Part shown: in pieces, positions 1-10,041 of the stretch
Layout: the number at the start of each line of letters is the position of its first letter
Numbering within the stretch: position 1 is the stretch's first letter
Assembly: GCA_900073065.1 (NCBI GenBank)
Contig: FJOG01000019.1
Coordinates: forward strand, 897,151-961,150
DNA: 64,000 bases
Source: Phialocephala subalpina
Taxonomy: Eukaryota; Ascomycota; Leotiomycetes; Helotiales; Mollisiaceae
Reading direction: 5' to 3'
Made by a program: the position numbers and the translations under genes
Notes under the pieces: model-generated
Told to the model about the DNA's origin: nothing
The model's database searches: none
The model's input: only the letters and a program-made list of their open reading frames with translations

Positions 1-105
1 AGTCTTGGCTTCTTCGGATTTTGAGGATGATACTTGAAGCTTGATCATCGCATTCCTCAAAGATCCATTTCGCTGGTGACATTCCAATTTTCTCCTAGCA
101 TCACG

Positions 106-915
106 ATGCGCCTCTTCAATCTCAACATGCGATCCATACTCATGGGGCTTGCCACTGTTCTGACAGCGCTACCATCAGTGTTACGAGCTGATTGCACCCG
201 CGACGGTCTCCTCTCAACAGCTTCTGCTTTCGTATCTGCCGTCATCTCCGGCAGCGTCTCCACCCTCCCCTCCGCAACGAATTTCACCTACCAAGAGAAC
301 AACAAAGCATTGACTCTTTCGAAAGGCGTCTTCGGGTCTGTTATCAAAGTCGACCTGAATCGGAGCACAGCAGACACCGTCGCTTGTGCGAGCTACACGA
401 TGATTATTTCGACAAGTGGGAGTAAGCCGTACGTGTTGGCTACGCAGATTAGGCATGAGGGGAATGATACGGGGAAGGTTTTGATGATTGATACCATTGC
501 GGCAACCACCGGATCTCTATTCTTCAACGCCTCGCTAACCCTCTCCTACATTAAAGCCGAAGACTGGACCGCCCTTCCCGCCGCCTCGCAACCATCCCGC
601 TCCCTCCTCCAAAAAGCTGGAGACGGGTATCTCGATATGTGGACAGATGCCAAAGCTGCCGATACCATTCCCTGGGGCACGAATTGTGAACGTGTAGAAG
701 GGAGTCGGTTGACGAAACCTTGTGGTGGGAGTTTGCCGCATGGAGGAAGTGCGAATAAGAATGATGATAGACGGTATGTGATTGATGAGGTTATGGGGAG
801 TGTGGATGTGCTGTGTGCGTTTAATAGTTTGGGGAATATGCCGGATAGTCATAATATTAGGCTTGTGGATGGGAAGGTTAAGTATGTGCATACTATTACG
901 AAGGTTGGGAGCTGA
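106..915 (+). CDS. Secreted protein of the DUF8021 type
   Basis: A single-exon gene of 269 residues. I chose the ATG at 106 over the in-frame ATG at 34 because it opens directly onto a signal peptide: a short basic start (MRLFNLNMR), a hydrophobic stretch and a likely cut after SVLRA, near residue 28. The mature protein begins with a cysteine-containing segment (DCTRDG). It carries the pattern I associate with fungal DUF8021 proteins: a repeat-free beta-rich body, a YLDMW segment, a PWGTNCERVEG segment, RRYVIDE, and PDSHNIR followed by KYVHT near the C-terminus. The length fits the family. The function of DUF8021 is not known; extracellular location is inferred from the signal peptide. No intron is needed and the frame is intact. 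Confidence 0.75.
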   Translation: MRLFNLNMRSILMGLATVLTALPSVLRADCTRDGLLSTASAFVSAVISGSVSTLPSATNFTYQENNKALTLSKGVFGSVIKVDLNRSTADTVACASYTMIISTSGSKPYVLATQIRHEGNDTGKVLMIDTIAATTGSLFFNASLTLSYIKAEDWTALPAASQPSRSLLQKAGDGYLDMWTDAKAADTIPWGTNCERVEGSRLTKPCGGSLPHGGSANKNDDRRYVIDEVMGSVDVLCAFNSLGNMPDSHNIRLVDGKVKYVHTITKVGS

Positions 916-1117
916 GAGGGGTTACGAGCAGAGCCCGAGTTCACTGTGTACATATTTGATCTTCGTCTTCTTCAATTAATCCGTAATCGTACGAGTACTA
1001 CATGACTGAAGGGATATCAACCAAAAACAAACAACGCCGTTCCGCCATACACCACATTACTCTCGAATGTTCATACACCCAGATTCAAGCGAACTAATGC
1101 ACGTGCACCGACCACTT

Positions 1118-1679
1118 TTATTCAGTCGCAAGCAGAACCCCACATCCATCACATCCATGCTCGATATTCTTCAAGGAATCCATTCAGTAGGGAACAAAGC
1201 AAAAGAATCATGTAAAGAGACAGAGGGCTCCTGCCCATATACTGAAATTTTCATCACCAGCCATAGTCATAACCATAACATCCTAACCATTCTTCTAAAA
1301 ATGGATGGACGAAGGAAAAGGGGGCAGAGTGAAAAAAGAACTTAGCACTTACTGATTCGTATTCCCCAATCACAGGTGAAGTCCTCGTAATCTGCCTCTG
1401 CTCGCAGACTGGACAATCGGCTGGAGCCCTAGTTCGTCTCAACACATTCAACGGGGTGGCGGCCTGGTAGACTCGCGCTTGGAAGACCTGTTGGATTCGA
1501 ATTTGTGGTTGCTGTCGTTGGCCATTGACTCCTTTTTCGAGGCGTTGGGGTTCGGTGTTGGAGTTTTGGTAGGGGTATGGAAAGTTGGTGTAGACTGGTG
1601 TTTCTATGGGTGCGAGTTGGAGAGTGAACGGATGAAAGGGAGGAGAAGAGAGGGAGGGGCACCACGTACGGTCTGTCAT
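1118..1679 (-). pseudogene. LITAF-type zinc-ribbon membrane protein gene, broken
   Basis: Exon 1 (1353-1679) opens with a proline-rich N-terminus and reaches the first zinc knuckle, CPVCEQRQITRTSPVIG. A GTAAGT donor lies at 1352 and a CAG acceptor at 1242-1244, giving a 111-nt intron. Exon 2 then encodes WAGALCLFT, FFCFVPY, MDSLKNIEH and the second knuckle GCDGCGVLLAT, which is the standard LITAF order. Three lesions break it. One extra G in the CCCC run (plus strand 1364-1367) shifts the frame; without it the text would read the family signature G-N-T-N-H-I-W across the splice. In-frame TGA codons lie at 1208-1210 and 1184-1186. A TAA at 1118-1120 falls where the family usually ends in a W-H-R-S-G tail. 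LITAF proteins sit on endosomal membranes; this copy should make no full product. Confidence 0.75.
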
Positions 1680-2196
1680 GTTGAGATTGGGGTTGTAAAT
1701 TTGGTGTAATGTTCGATGTTTGATGTGCAGCTAGGACTGGCAGAAGGTCAAAACATTTCCAACATATAGGAAGGGTGCGATATTCATATGGTCAGATCAA
1801 GAAGGAGATATTTCAGCCTCGTTATTTCTTGGCAACACTTGAGTTGATGAATATGCAGAGACTTAGTTCAGGTAATGACTGCGCTTGGTGGCACTGACGT
1901 GGAACTCCAGATCACACCAGCCATGATACAGTTCCGATCTTCCATTGGAGAATGCTCAGCTTGGCTTCCTACCTTATGATAGTAAACCACCACAACAGGC
2001 AACACCAATGACTTCGATTTTCACTAGGAGGTGTGATCTCGTGTTTCCACACCAAGCATCCATTCAATACAAAACATCAAGTCATTCGCTATCCTCCAAG
2101 CATAGGAATGAATTCAGGGTGGACATGCACTCTCGCTGATATATGAGCGTCCTGACTAGCCAGAAATCCTTGAAGGCATGAAAATGGAAAAGCACT
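1680..2196. other. Intergenic, no gene seen
   Basis: About 0.5 kb between the 5' end of the broken LITAF gene and the 3' end of the broken HET gene. Open frames are short and show no recognisable motif. Confidence 0.5.
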
Positions 2197-4231
2197 CTAG
2201 ACAAGACAAATCTCGGTTTTGGCTGATAGGAAGACATGTTCGTCAGCAAATCGACGCCAACTGGCTTTATCTCTTCCCTCGAACTGTGCCTCCCCAACAC
2301 CTATTCGTGTAGCGAACTCACCCTGTGGCTGAATGACTAAGAAATATGAATTGTATTCGCCTTTGGCCACAAAAATGAATTGAAAACGCTGTTCCCTCAA
2401 CGCGTCGAGGAAATTTCTAGGGCTTCCTACAACTGCAGACATATGCAAATCCAAATGAAATGAGCCGATCTCCCAGCGTGGAGGTTGGACTGCTTCATTC
2501 GGGAGATCATGTCCGGAGGAACGAGCCAAGCAGAGAAACGCAACGCGCACTGGACCGAATCTTGACGAGAGTAGTGTTGAGGGCCATAGTCTTGCAGCTG
2601 GACCAGAGTACTATCATCAAGCTGGCACTGGAATCCTTCAACGACAGACACTATATCCATATTTTCGTGGGTGAAGAGATCCGTCCAGCTGACAGTTCCA
2701 GCCCAGCCTGCCCAAGTCCACGATAGAAACTCGCATCTTTTTCTGATTGCTTGACCACCGATATGTCTCCAACATAAAATTGCTGATATACAGTCGAGGT
2801 GTATACTGTCGCTCAAAGAATCGGATGGAAGAAGGTACGGGAAGCCTAGTAATTGGCTCGTTGGGAATTTCGAAGATTCGAGGTACCTCATCACACCTGC
2901 AAACGCATTGAGGGAGTCAGAATCGTGACTTAGATCCCGAGAAGTGTAGTTGGTCGCAATTATGAGATACTTCCTAATGTAGTAGCTCCAGGGTTTGTTT
3001 CCATCGTCGAAGGACCCGAATGGTCGTCCAAATATCTGCTTTTGCACGCCCTCATCTCTTCCTGTGAAAAGTCCGGCGCGCATGAACGAATGGAGCCTGT
3101 CTTTCACTTTGGTATGTAGCGTATCCAAAGGGTATTTTAAGCTCTCAAAACTATTCATAGCATTGCATTCGAAATAGACCTGTTCTCTGGTGAAAACGAG
3201 TCGTCTGCGGGCGAGGATCGATTCTTGCAGAGTCCATCCTCGTGTCATCCACTTTGAGCGTTTAATTGTGTGGTGTGAGGCATCGTGGAGATGAGTCTGA
3301 TGTCTCCAAGGGATATAATAGGATTCGTACTTCGATCGGCGGTGCTTCCAACTCCAGGTAACCCAGTTCTGTCATTTTCTCCAGCAGCTGCGATAATCGT
3401 GACTTCACTGCCTCTGTAAACTAGGTCCATTTGTCGCATTTGATCATGCTTCTCTGCATTGTTATTTTGATCGATGCAGTGCTTGTCCACCCAGAGAAAG
3501 CGAAATCCCAGGGCTCTGGTCACTTCCATGGCATCTTCAACAACCTTCGAGACTTCCGAGGGTTTGGAACGCACATTAGGTGGGCCCCAAACATAAGATA
3601 ACGCAACATACTGTGCACCAGACGGTGCTGGGAGTGGGGGGATGGGGACGCGAGAATAACAATCGATGAGCTTGATGTTTAGAGCGTCAACGGTGGCGCC
3701 GCAGAGGTTTGTGTGATTTCTCTTGCAGTAATCGAGGAAATTCTGTGCCAATTGCACTTCAAACCGACGAGAAACAGTTCGAGCAGCGATTGTGCTTGGT
3801 TCCTTTTCCCACACGATGTTGCAAAACAGGTATCCATTCGCCCAGAAGTGTTGTTTCAAAACCTTCGGAGTTCGGTAGTGATTAAAGGTGGCTGGGACCA
3901 CTGCGAGGATTATAGAGTCGTTGACAGAAATCCCAGTCGCATCAGAGGGCTTGTTTATACCATCGTAGTTTCGCAAGAAGGAGAAAGCTCGAAGGTCGTA
4001 GCTGGTTACCAAGCAATTTGCAGCACCGACATCTTCGGGAATCCTGGAGGAGTAAAGTAGTCGGCAAAGTTTGCATTTCGGTGTAGAAAGCATGCGGTCT
4101 GCTGTCCCAAAATCTGCCACAAACACTCCATTTTTATTCTCCCCAGCCAACGAAACATCGATTTTGACCGCCATTCGTAAGTTCTTTTGGCACGGCTGGC
4201 AGATGAAATCGTCTTCCACCAAATCTGCCAT
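2197..4231 (-). pseudogene. HET (heterokaryon incompatibility) domain gene, two frameshifts
   Basis: Start taken at the ATG at 4231 (MADLVEDDFICQPCQKN), which begins a typical HET-protein N-terminus with C-x-x-C and C-K-L-C motifs. The HET domain follows with YVALSYVWG, FRFLWVDKHCIDQ, MDLVYRGSEVTIIAAAG and, in another frame, SKWMTRGWTLQES and RRRLVFT. The first frame runs into a stop at 3245. The second starts just upstream and overlaps it, so two bases are gained (or one lost) in the GT/AC-rich stretch near 3267-3278. A second shift near 2455-2463 separates the ALRFSAWLVPP part from the C-terminal part (FHLDLHMSAVVGSP through DEHVFLS). No GT-AG intron fits either break. HET proteins trigger cell death when different strains fuse; this copy looks inactive unless the assembly is wrong at both points. 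Confidence 0.75.
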
Positions 4232-5780
4232 CTTTGGCCCCTGTTTTATCACCCGCCGAGTAGCCAACACTAGACAGAGAAGCAGACGAAATAAATATTT
4301 GTGGGAAAAGGTTTTTGAAAATCAAGGGCCATTACCAGCCACCAATATATTGCTGCCTAAGGTATATGCCCAAGGCTATCAATTGGCGGGCGTTTGCACC
4401 CAGGTTATGCAGCCACCTGTCACAAAATCCCAATTGTATTCTACTACGAGAGATCTGCAAAAGAAACAGTTGAGCTGCTTAACGACCCATGACATCTCTT
4501 TCTGCGAACAAGACAGACTCAGATTGCCTGTCGCTCGAGACACTTCTCTGCAGCATGAAATTAATGCAATACAAGAGTGAAAGCACAAGAACTATCAAAA
4601 GTGCTCATTTTCTCCTTAGAGATCTCGTTTACCGGCAGTGCGACACCCCCAGATGCATAGCCACTAAGTTTCAAGGTAGCTCGACTCCGTTGGGACTCTG
4701 GGAATTCGAATGGATATCTGTTGTGGTCTGTTGCCCTTCACTGCTGCGCCCTGCAAGCGGTGTTCCTCGAGCGTCAGATCCAGCATAGACTGGGTATTTC
4801 CCTTGCCATGACGGTGATTTCCCTTAGAACCTCGACCTGTCCTAGCATCACGAGGGAAGGTACGTTCCAATCGTAGGTATGTGTTGCAAGTACGAGTCAT
4901 GATCTTGAGTAGCGGCATTCGATGTTCTGTCAGAATCGGGCTGTCAGAATTGGTTAGCAGATCCTCTCAAAGATGAAGAGAGCTCGAGGAAAGCTGTTCA
5001 CTATTTGGATTTCGTTTGATGCTGCATGCGATTGAACGTACTTTTTCCGTGTCGTGCAACGGTCATTCACGTCGCGGTGCTCTCCATGTCTCATCAATTT
5101 TTGGTCCCCATCCTGCAAACACACCACATCAAATCTTGTGGCCGCACCTCCTGCCTCGACAAATTATGATTTCTCAAAATATTCCAATTTCGTTTTAGAG
5201 AAACGAAAAGGCTCAATGCTTGAATCTACTGACATCGCCGTACCACGAGAGATGCAGAAATGATCAATCAGAATTGGATCTTGAATAGATTAGTGATAGG
5301 GTCACACCCTCTCCTTTGGATGGAGTCGCACCCCTTCAAGCGTGAATGTGAGATGCCAAATAGATCTGATTGTAGATTTAAGAAAGGGGGAAGCTGAAAC
5401 TAAATACAAAATAAGGACCCACAAAAGGACCCACCCATCTGACAGTGAAGCTCTCCCACTTTTCACTTGCCAAAATCTTCATTCTTCACTTCTTGTACAT
5501 TTCATAACAACATCTCTAACCAAAATTACGGATGCCTAATCTAAGACTACACAAACACCTCAGACCGAGATATATAGAGACGCCAGAGATGGCCTCGTGC
5601 TCCTTCCCAAAGGTATCGTCAACAGACCGTGTTCTCCGCCTTCCCAAAACGCCATGCAAAAGAAAATGGCGGGCAGAAAGCAAGAACAACTTGTGTCAAT
5701 GGGCAACTCCTTCCAGATTCAAACCATGCTCCAACCAGAACTGAAAACAAGAACCGAAACCGAAATTCTACAGGCTATGA
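4232..5780. other. Intergenic, no gene seen
   Basis: About 1.5 kb upstream of the HET pseudogene and downstream of the first WFG-family gene. Open frames are short and lack recognisable motifs. Confidence 0.5.
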
Positions 5781-6753
5781 TCATGGTTCGGCAGACACAA
5801 GATGCTCAAGAGGACGCCAAGGAGAGGCAGCAGACGATTGACTCGATGGAATCTCTTGGGCTACTGCTTCCGACTTCTGGGATCCTGTCTTCCGCAGCTT
5901 CGCTAAAGGAGGTGTACATTTTGGAGCATCTGCAACAGGCAATGATGATTTACCCGATTTTGGCCCTTTCTCGAAGGAGCTGCTTGGGGAAATGTCACCC
6001 TTTGAAGTCGAAAGGAGGTCCACCACCTTGCTGCCTTGGGCAGACCTCCTCTCTCTATCAGCAACGGGCGTTCTTTGAGAACTCTTCGCTGTCCTAAGTT
6101 TAATAGCCTGAGGGGGCTGTCTCTCAGACTGAGGTGCTATGTTTGGCGTCCTCGGACCGAGTGGCGTTCGTGTGAAGTTGAGTTGAGTTTGTTTTAACCT
6201 CGCTTGTTTCTGCGGTGTCTGACTTTCTGCCTCTTTCTTCATCGCTGTCTTTGGCAGAGAGTCTGTGATTGTCCGCGAAGCAGATGTATTGCCAGTGGCA
6301 GGAGTAATGGCAGGCGGAATTCTCTTCGAAGTCGTGGCATTGCCTGGCCGAGAGGTGCCTCCAGATCTGATCTTGGCGTCGACAGCAGAGCCATCATCCG
6401 AGGTACGCTTCCTCTTTTGATTCATTGATTTCTGGTTGGATTCTTTGCGGTCGCTGTTTGTAGACTGGGGTGGAAGAGAGACATTTTGTGTGGCGACCCA
6501 CGCTTCGTATTCGTCATTCAGTCGTTTGAATTTCATCAACTGTGAGGCATCAGCCAAGAACTTCCTTAGAATGTACAATGAGCGTTCTTACATTCGTGCT
6601 CTTCTTCTCCTTTGAACGGCGGACAAGCCACCGTCGATAGTCCACCGGAAGCTGATCAAATCTTTTACCTTGGTGCATCGTACCGAACCACATTATTGTT
6701 GAGCCCGGTTCAGGCCCAAACTCGCAAATGCTAGCTTCAGCTTTGCTGGCCAT
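5781..6753 (-). CDS. WFG-block family protein, copy A (short form)
   Basis: Two exons, 6592-6753 and 5781-6539, joined over a 52-nt phase-0 intron (GTAAGA to CACAG); 306 residues. The start at 6753 follows an upstream region with an ACGCGT box. Residues 14-46 hold the first WFG block: GSTIMWFGTMHQGKRF then DQLPVDYRRWLVRR. This resembles the F-G-K-x-K-G ... P-x-x-Y-x-x-W-L motif of DUF3820 and ExoX-like C-terminal domains (resemblance by eye only). Exon 2 starts KFKRLNDEYEAWV, as in its paralogues, but the second WFG block and the LEIEQRW helix are missing. The rest is disordered, basic and Ser/Thr/Pro-rich (KRKR near residue 90), ending in ASPWRPLEHLV. That ending is shared with the relic at 11297-11862. 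Function unknown; a nuclear location is inferred from basic patches. Confidence 0.7.
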
Positions 6754-6894
6754 GGCTAGGGACCAAATCGACAAAGCAAATGAAAATGGTCGCAGATCCT
6801 TTGATTCAGAAGAAACACAATTGAAGAACAACAAAGGCAGGACTTCAAGATTCAATGATTGAGGGGTCTCTCGTGACACTTCACGTCGCGTCTG

Positions 6895-6900
6895 ACGCGT
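6895..6900. promoter_or_regulatory. ACGCGT box upstream of copy A
   Basis: A palindromic ACGCGT lies about 140 bp before the copy A start, inside a longer GTCGCGT...ACGCGT stretch. It matches the MluI cell-cycle box bound by MBF (Mbp1-Swi6) in fungi. Very similar text, in the opposite orientation, precedes the relic copy at 11021-11040. Confidence 0.4.
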
Positions 6901-7643
6901 CCGAGTTATATTGAAAGCATCCCGTTATCAGGAGACTGGGGTAGTGGACTTGAGTTCAGCTTGGGAAATTGGATGAAACGTGGGCAAGGGTTGAAGTAGG
7001 AACGATTAATCCGGGGTCCCGGTAGCGGCATGGATCGACACCCGATTTGGTAGGTTTGGCTTCAGGCTCCCTGTTTGAGGATGACCTTAGGGCAGCCTTC
7101 GTCCATTCCTGGTTTCGAGATAAAGGAAGTTTGAGTGGCGTGCCTTTTGCCTGCTCTGCTGCCTGGGTTTCCGCTTTGACCCTCGAGTGTGGTTCGCAAA
7201 ACGGCAGAGTTCAACGTACGGGAGGTGTGCCGAGAATCTGGGGCTGTCTTCGACAGTTAGCCATGAGGTGGATCTACTCCCGCCTTCGGGAGATGATGAG
7301 AACAAGCTCAGTTCGTGGGTCAGCGTCATCGAGATGCCTTTGTACCTACTCCAAGAGGGTTTGCTGAAGATTGGCGCTATGTCTACAGTACTCCAGTCTA
7401 TTATGGCGTCTCACTGTTTAGGGCATGTATATCTCATCATGGTAGGTCCGCATTGGAAAGAGAATCATTATATTCTTCATTACCCATACGGCGTTATGTC
7501 CCAAAAACTCATCATTGACCAGAATATCGGTACAAGATGAGCATCGCCACGAGATACTCTCCCGAAACACCAGAATCCAAAGCACAATCAAGAGCAAGAG
7601 CAACCCACTTGACACGTTTGAGGACGTGCAGCAACTCCAATCA
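6901..7643. other. Intergenic between copies A and B
   Basis: No intact gene. On the minus strand, around 7040-7170, one frame loosely resembles the Ser/Gln-rich tail of copy A, but the match is too weak to call a relic. Confidence 0.3.
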
Positions 7644-8924
7644 TCAACCTAGTTTCCTTTTCTTCAAAGTCGGAGCCTCGAGCCATGCATTGAGTGTGGA
7701 AGCTGGCTTTCGAGGTCTGGTTTGTTGAGTAGACAGTCCCAGTTGAGAAATCGGAGGAACTTTCGGTGTCGCACTCAACGAGGCAGCTGGAAAGAATTTC
7801 GCAGAGGGAGTCAGGCTTGACAGATTGTTGTTGCCTTTAACAACGCTCACTCCTGCCAGCGCAGATGGCCTTCGAGATGCCTTCCCAAATTTAACCATTG
7901 ATTTATTGTCCAACCTCTTCCTGGGTGCCTGAGCTGTGTTGGTCGAAACAGTGCTGAGTGGCATCCGTCCTTGTGGACCTTTGCTTGTACTAAAACATGC
8001 TTCGATTGTATTCGGGGACGGCGGCGAGCCATACTCATCGGATTCTGGTGTACTTGCTGGACCTTTCCCTTTCGCAGTCTCAAATCCGATGCTTTGTGGA
8101 ATCACAACGTTGTCTTCCGCGGTATGTGTCTGTTGACTTGCATCGAGATCGAGGTCAACACTCAGCGTGGACTCCTGAGAATCGGGAGGTGTGGTATCCT
8201 GCGACTGCTGCGAGGCATCCGGACTTTCGTCTTGTGTGCTTTCGACATAGTCACCGTCTGGGTCGGGTTGACTGTTATTTTTGTCGAGCCACTCTTCGTC
8301 CGCTTCGTAATCCTCGTTGTCGGAAGGAGGAAGGTCGTCCTTAGGTCCTAACAGTTGGCCCTTCTTGTTGGCAATCGCACCCGAAGTCCTTGTACTCGTC
8401 GTCCTCTTTGGCCGCAGAGACTTCCACTGCAGATACCTCTGCTTGATCTCAATGATTACCCGCCGGTTCTCGGGATTGCCTTTTCGCACGCAGAAATCCC
8501 ATTTCATTTTCTGCCGATTCAGGACCGTGAATGGGTGCCCTTCGTATTCACCAAACCATACTGTCTCAGTCAATGGCGACTGCCTTTTGTCTCGCCAGGC
8601 GTTGTATTCGTGATGTAATGCCTCGAATTTTGCAAGATGTCCAAGTCATACATCCGTCAGGAACAATTTGGGAAGGGCGCAAGTTAGGTTACGGAATCTT
8701 ACATCTTCGGAATCATCTATCTCTCGCAGAATGATGCATCGCTGTCTGTAACCCATGGCGAGCTTCTTGGAAGGGTGACCTTCATAAGTACCAAACCACA
8801 TCAATGTTTCTCCAGGCCTGTCGCCAAAATCATACTTCGTCGCACTCGTATCCACGACAATCGTATCGTCGGGATTGAATGCAGGCTGGGATGAATGGAG
8901 AGCATCTGTAGCACCGGGATTCAT
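7644..8924 (-). CDS. WFG-block family protein, copy B
   Basis: Two exons, 8703-8924 and 7644-8621; 399 residues. The donor is GTAAGA at 8702. The acceptor that keeps frame is the weak CGAG before 8621; the expected CAG about six bases earlier reads CAA, so the original acceptor may have been lost. Exon 1 holds a first WFG block (ETLMWFGTYEGHP) whose second half is eroded. Exon 2 has HHEYNAWRDKR, then a second block (TETVWFGEYEGHPFTVL, then KMKWDFCVRKGNPENRR) and the family helix IIEIKQRYLQWKSLRP. KGQLLGPKDDLP and an acidic YEADEEWLD segment follow. The tail is Ser/Thr/Pro-rich and ends AWLEAPTLKKRKLG, a likely nuclear localisation signal. Same strand as copy A. Function unknown. Confidence 0.7.
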
Positions 8925-9027
8925 CCTGAGGGTTGCTTATTTGAGCTTCAAATGATGGCGATACTTCTCGAGAAACTGGATGAGAATCGTCTGCTTTAAG
9001 AGGTTTCCAAAACACTTCTCGCTGGGG

Positions 9028-9033
9028 ACGCGT
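9028..9033. promoter_or_regulatory. ACGCGT box upstream of copy B
   Basis: ACGCGT in GGGGACGCGTTATC, about 105 bp before the copy B start. It matches the MBF/MCB consensus and its position matches the box before copy A. Confidence 0.35.
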
Positions 9034-9675
9034 TATCAACATCAAGACCTAGCCACGATCTCACGTGAGAGCTATCAGCATTGAGTTTGCGCCATGAAAC
9101 GTGAGCAAGGGCTGCGATAGCATGGCTGCTCGCAAGCGAGGCACGGAAGAGATCCCATTCGTGCAGTTTTACCTTCAGCCCAATAGAGCCTCCAAGGATA
9201 AAGTGAGGGGAAGCCCCTTTTTGCCTTGTGATAAAGGCGATGACAATTTCCAAGAGTTCGCTCGGTGAGTCAAATCGAGCCATGCTTTTCATCCACAGCT
9301 GGTGCGGCTGCAATCGTTGGCTCTTCCCAGGAAGTTTCTTTTCCACAGCTCACTGCTGCTCTCGTTGGCAGCCTGAAGCCTCCTCTTGCCTTTGGGCTTG
9401 TGCAACTTCGACGAGAAAAGATTCCAGCCTCGAGTCGATAATTGCTCAAAGCTCTTCGGTTGCTTGGTCTTGCTCTGTCTTGTCTCTATTGTATTAATCG
9501 CTTTTCTATTTGTACCCAACGCGAACGTCACAAAATGGGTAACCAGCTGCCACAATTCTCATCTGATCGTTCATCTCTTGAGCGTCGCCTCTTTTTTGCC
9601 TACTCGAGTCGCTGTTTTGCGTCGCTATCCGTTCTCGCTCCGCATATTTTTGACATCCTTCTCCTTTTGCCCTTT
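9034..9675. other. Intergenic with one unassigned minus-strand frame
   Basis: A minus-strand frame (8996-9289, from MARFDSPSELLEIV) looks protein-like, with a helix-like segment HEWDLFRASLASSHAIAAL, but I do not recognise it and it overlaps the copy B promoter. It may be an exon of an unknown or decayed gene. Confidence 0.25.
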
Positions 9676-10041
9676 GCCTTCAGTCTGCCAGCTGCAGCTC
9701 AACCGAGGGACGTTGTTTTTGTTCTCTTAGGCTGTAGAGCGCCAATGCTTCTTCGCCAAGTCGGGACAAGCCAGTACGCAGTAGTAGGTTCATGCTTAGT
9801 CCTTGGACTGAATCACGGCGAAGCTCTACTTGGAGGGATTCCGAGTCGATATCGAATCATGGTCGAAGATAACCTTGACGGCACTTGGATCATGATGTTT
9901 ATGGAGGAAGAAACAGGACCGGCGATACAGGATCCGAGGGTCATTGTCTTTGAGGAATTGCCGACAAGAGACGGTGGACCTCAAGGGGCAGTCACCACCG
10001 CCCAAAGGAATAGAGGTGATTCCAAATGCGGAAGGAGATGA
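9676..10041 (+). pseudogene. Relic of the C-terminal region of a HET-domain protein
   Basis: This frame reads AAQPRDVVFVLLGCRAPMLL, then QYAVVGSCLVLGLNHGEALLG, PSRYRIMVEDN and TGPAIQDPRV. It matches the usual C-terminal pattern of HET proteins, where a D-x-x-x-V-L-L-G-C strand is followed by LR, a VVG-x-x-Y-V-x-G-L-x-x-GEAL-G segment and a late DPR motif. No HET domain proper, start codon or splice structure is visible upstream. I read it as a fragment left by rearrangement inside the WFG cluster. It is unrelated by position to the HET pseudogene at 2197-4231, which is on the other strand. Confidence 0.5.

Noticed and set aside
9442..9675. Long upstream extension of the frame carrying the HET fragment
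   Set aside because: Only the part from about 9676 matches HET text; the upstream part is Leu/Phe-rich without a motif and looks like chance openness.
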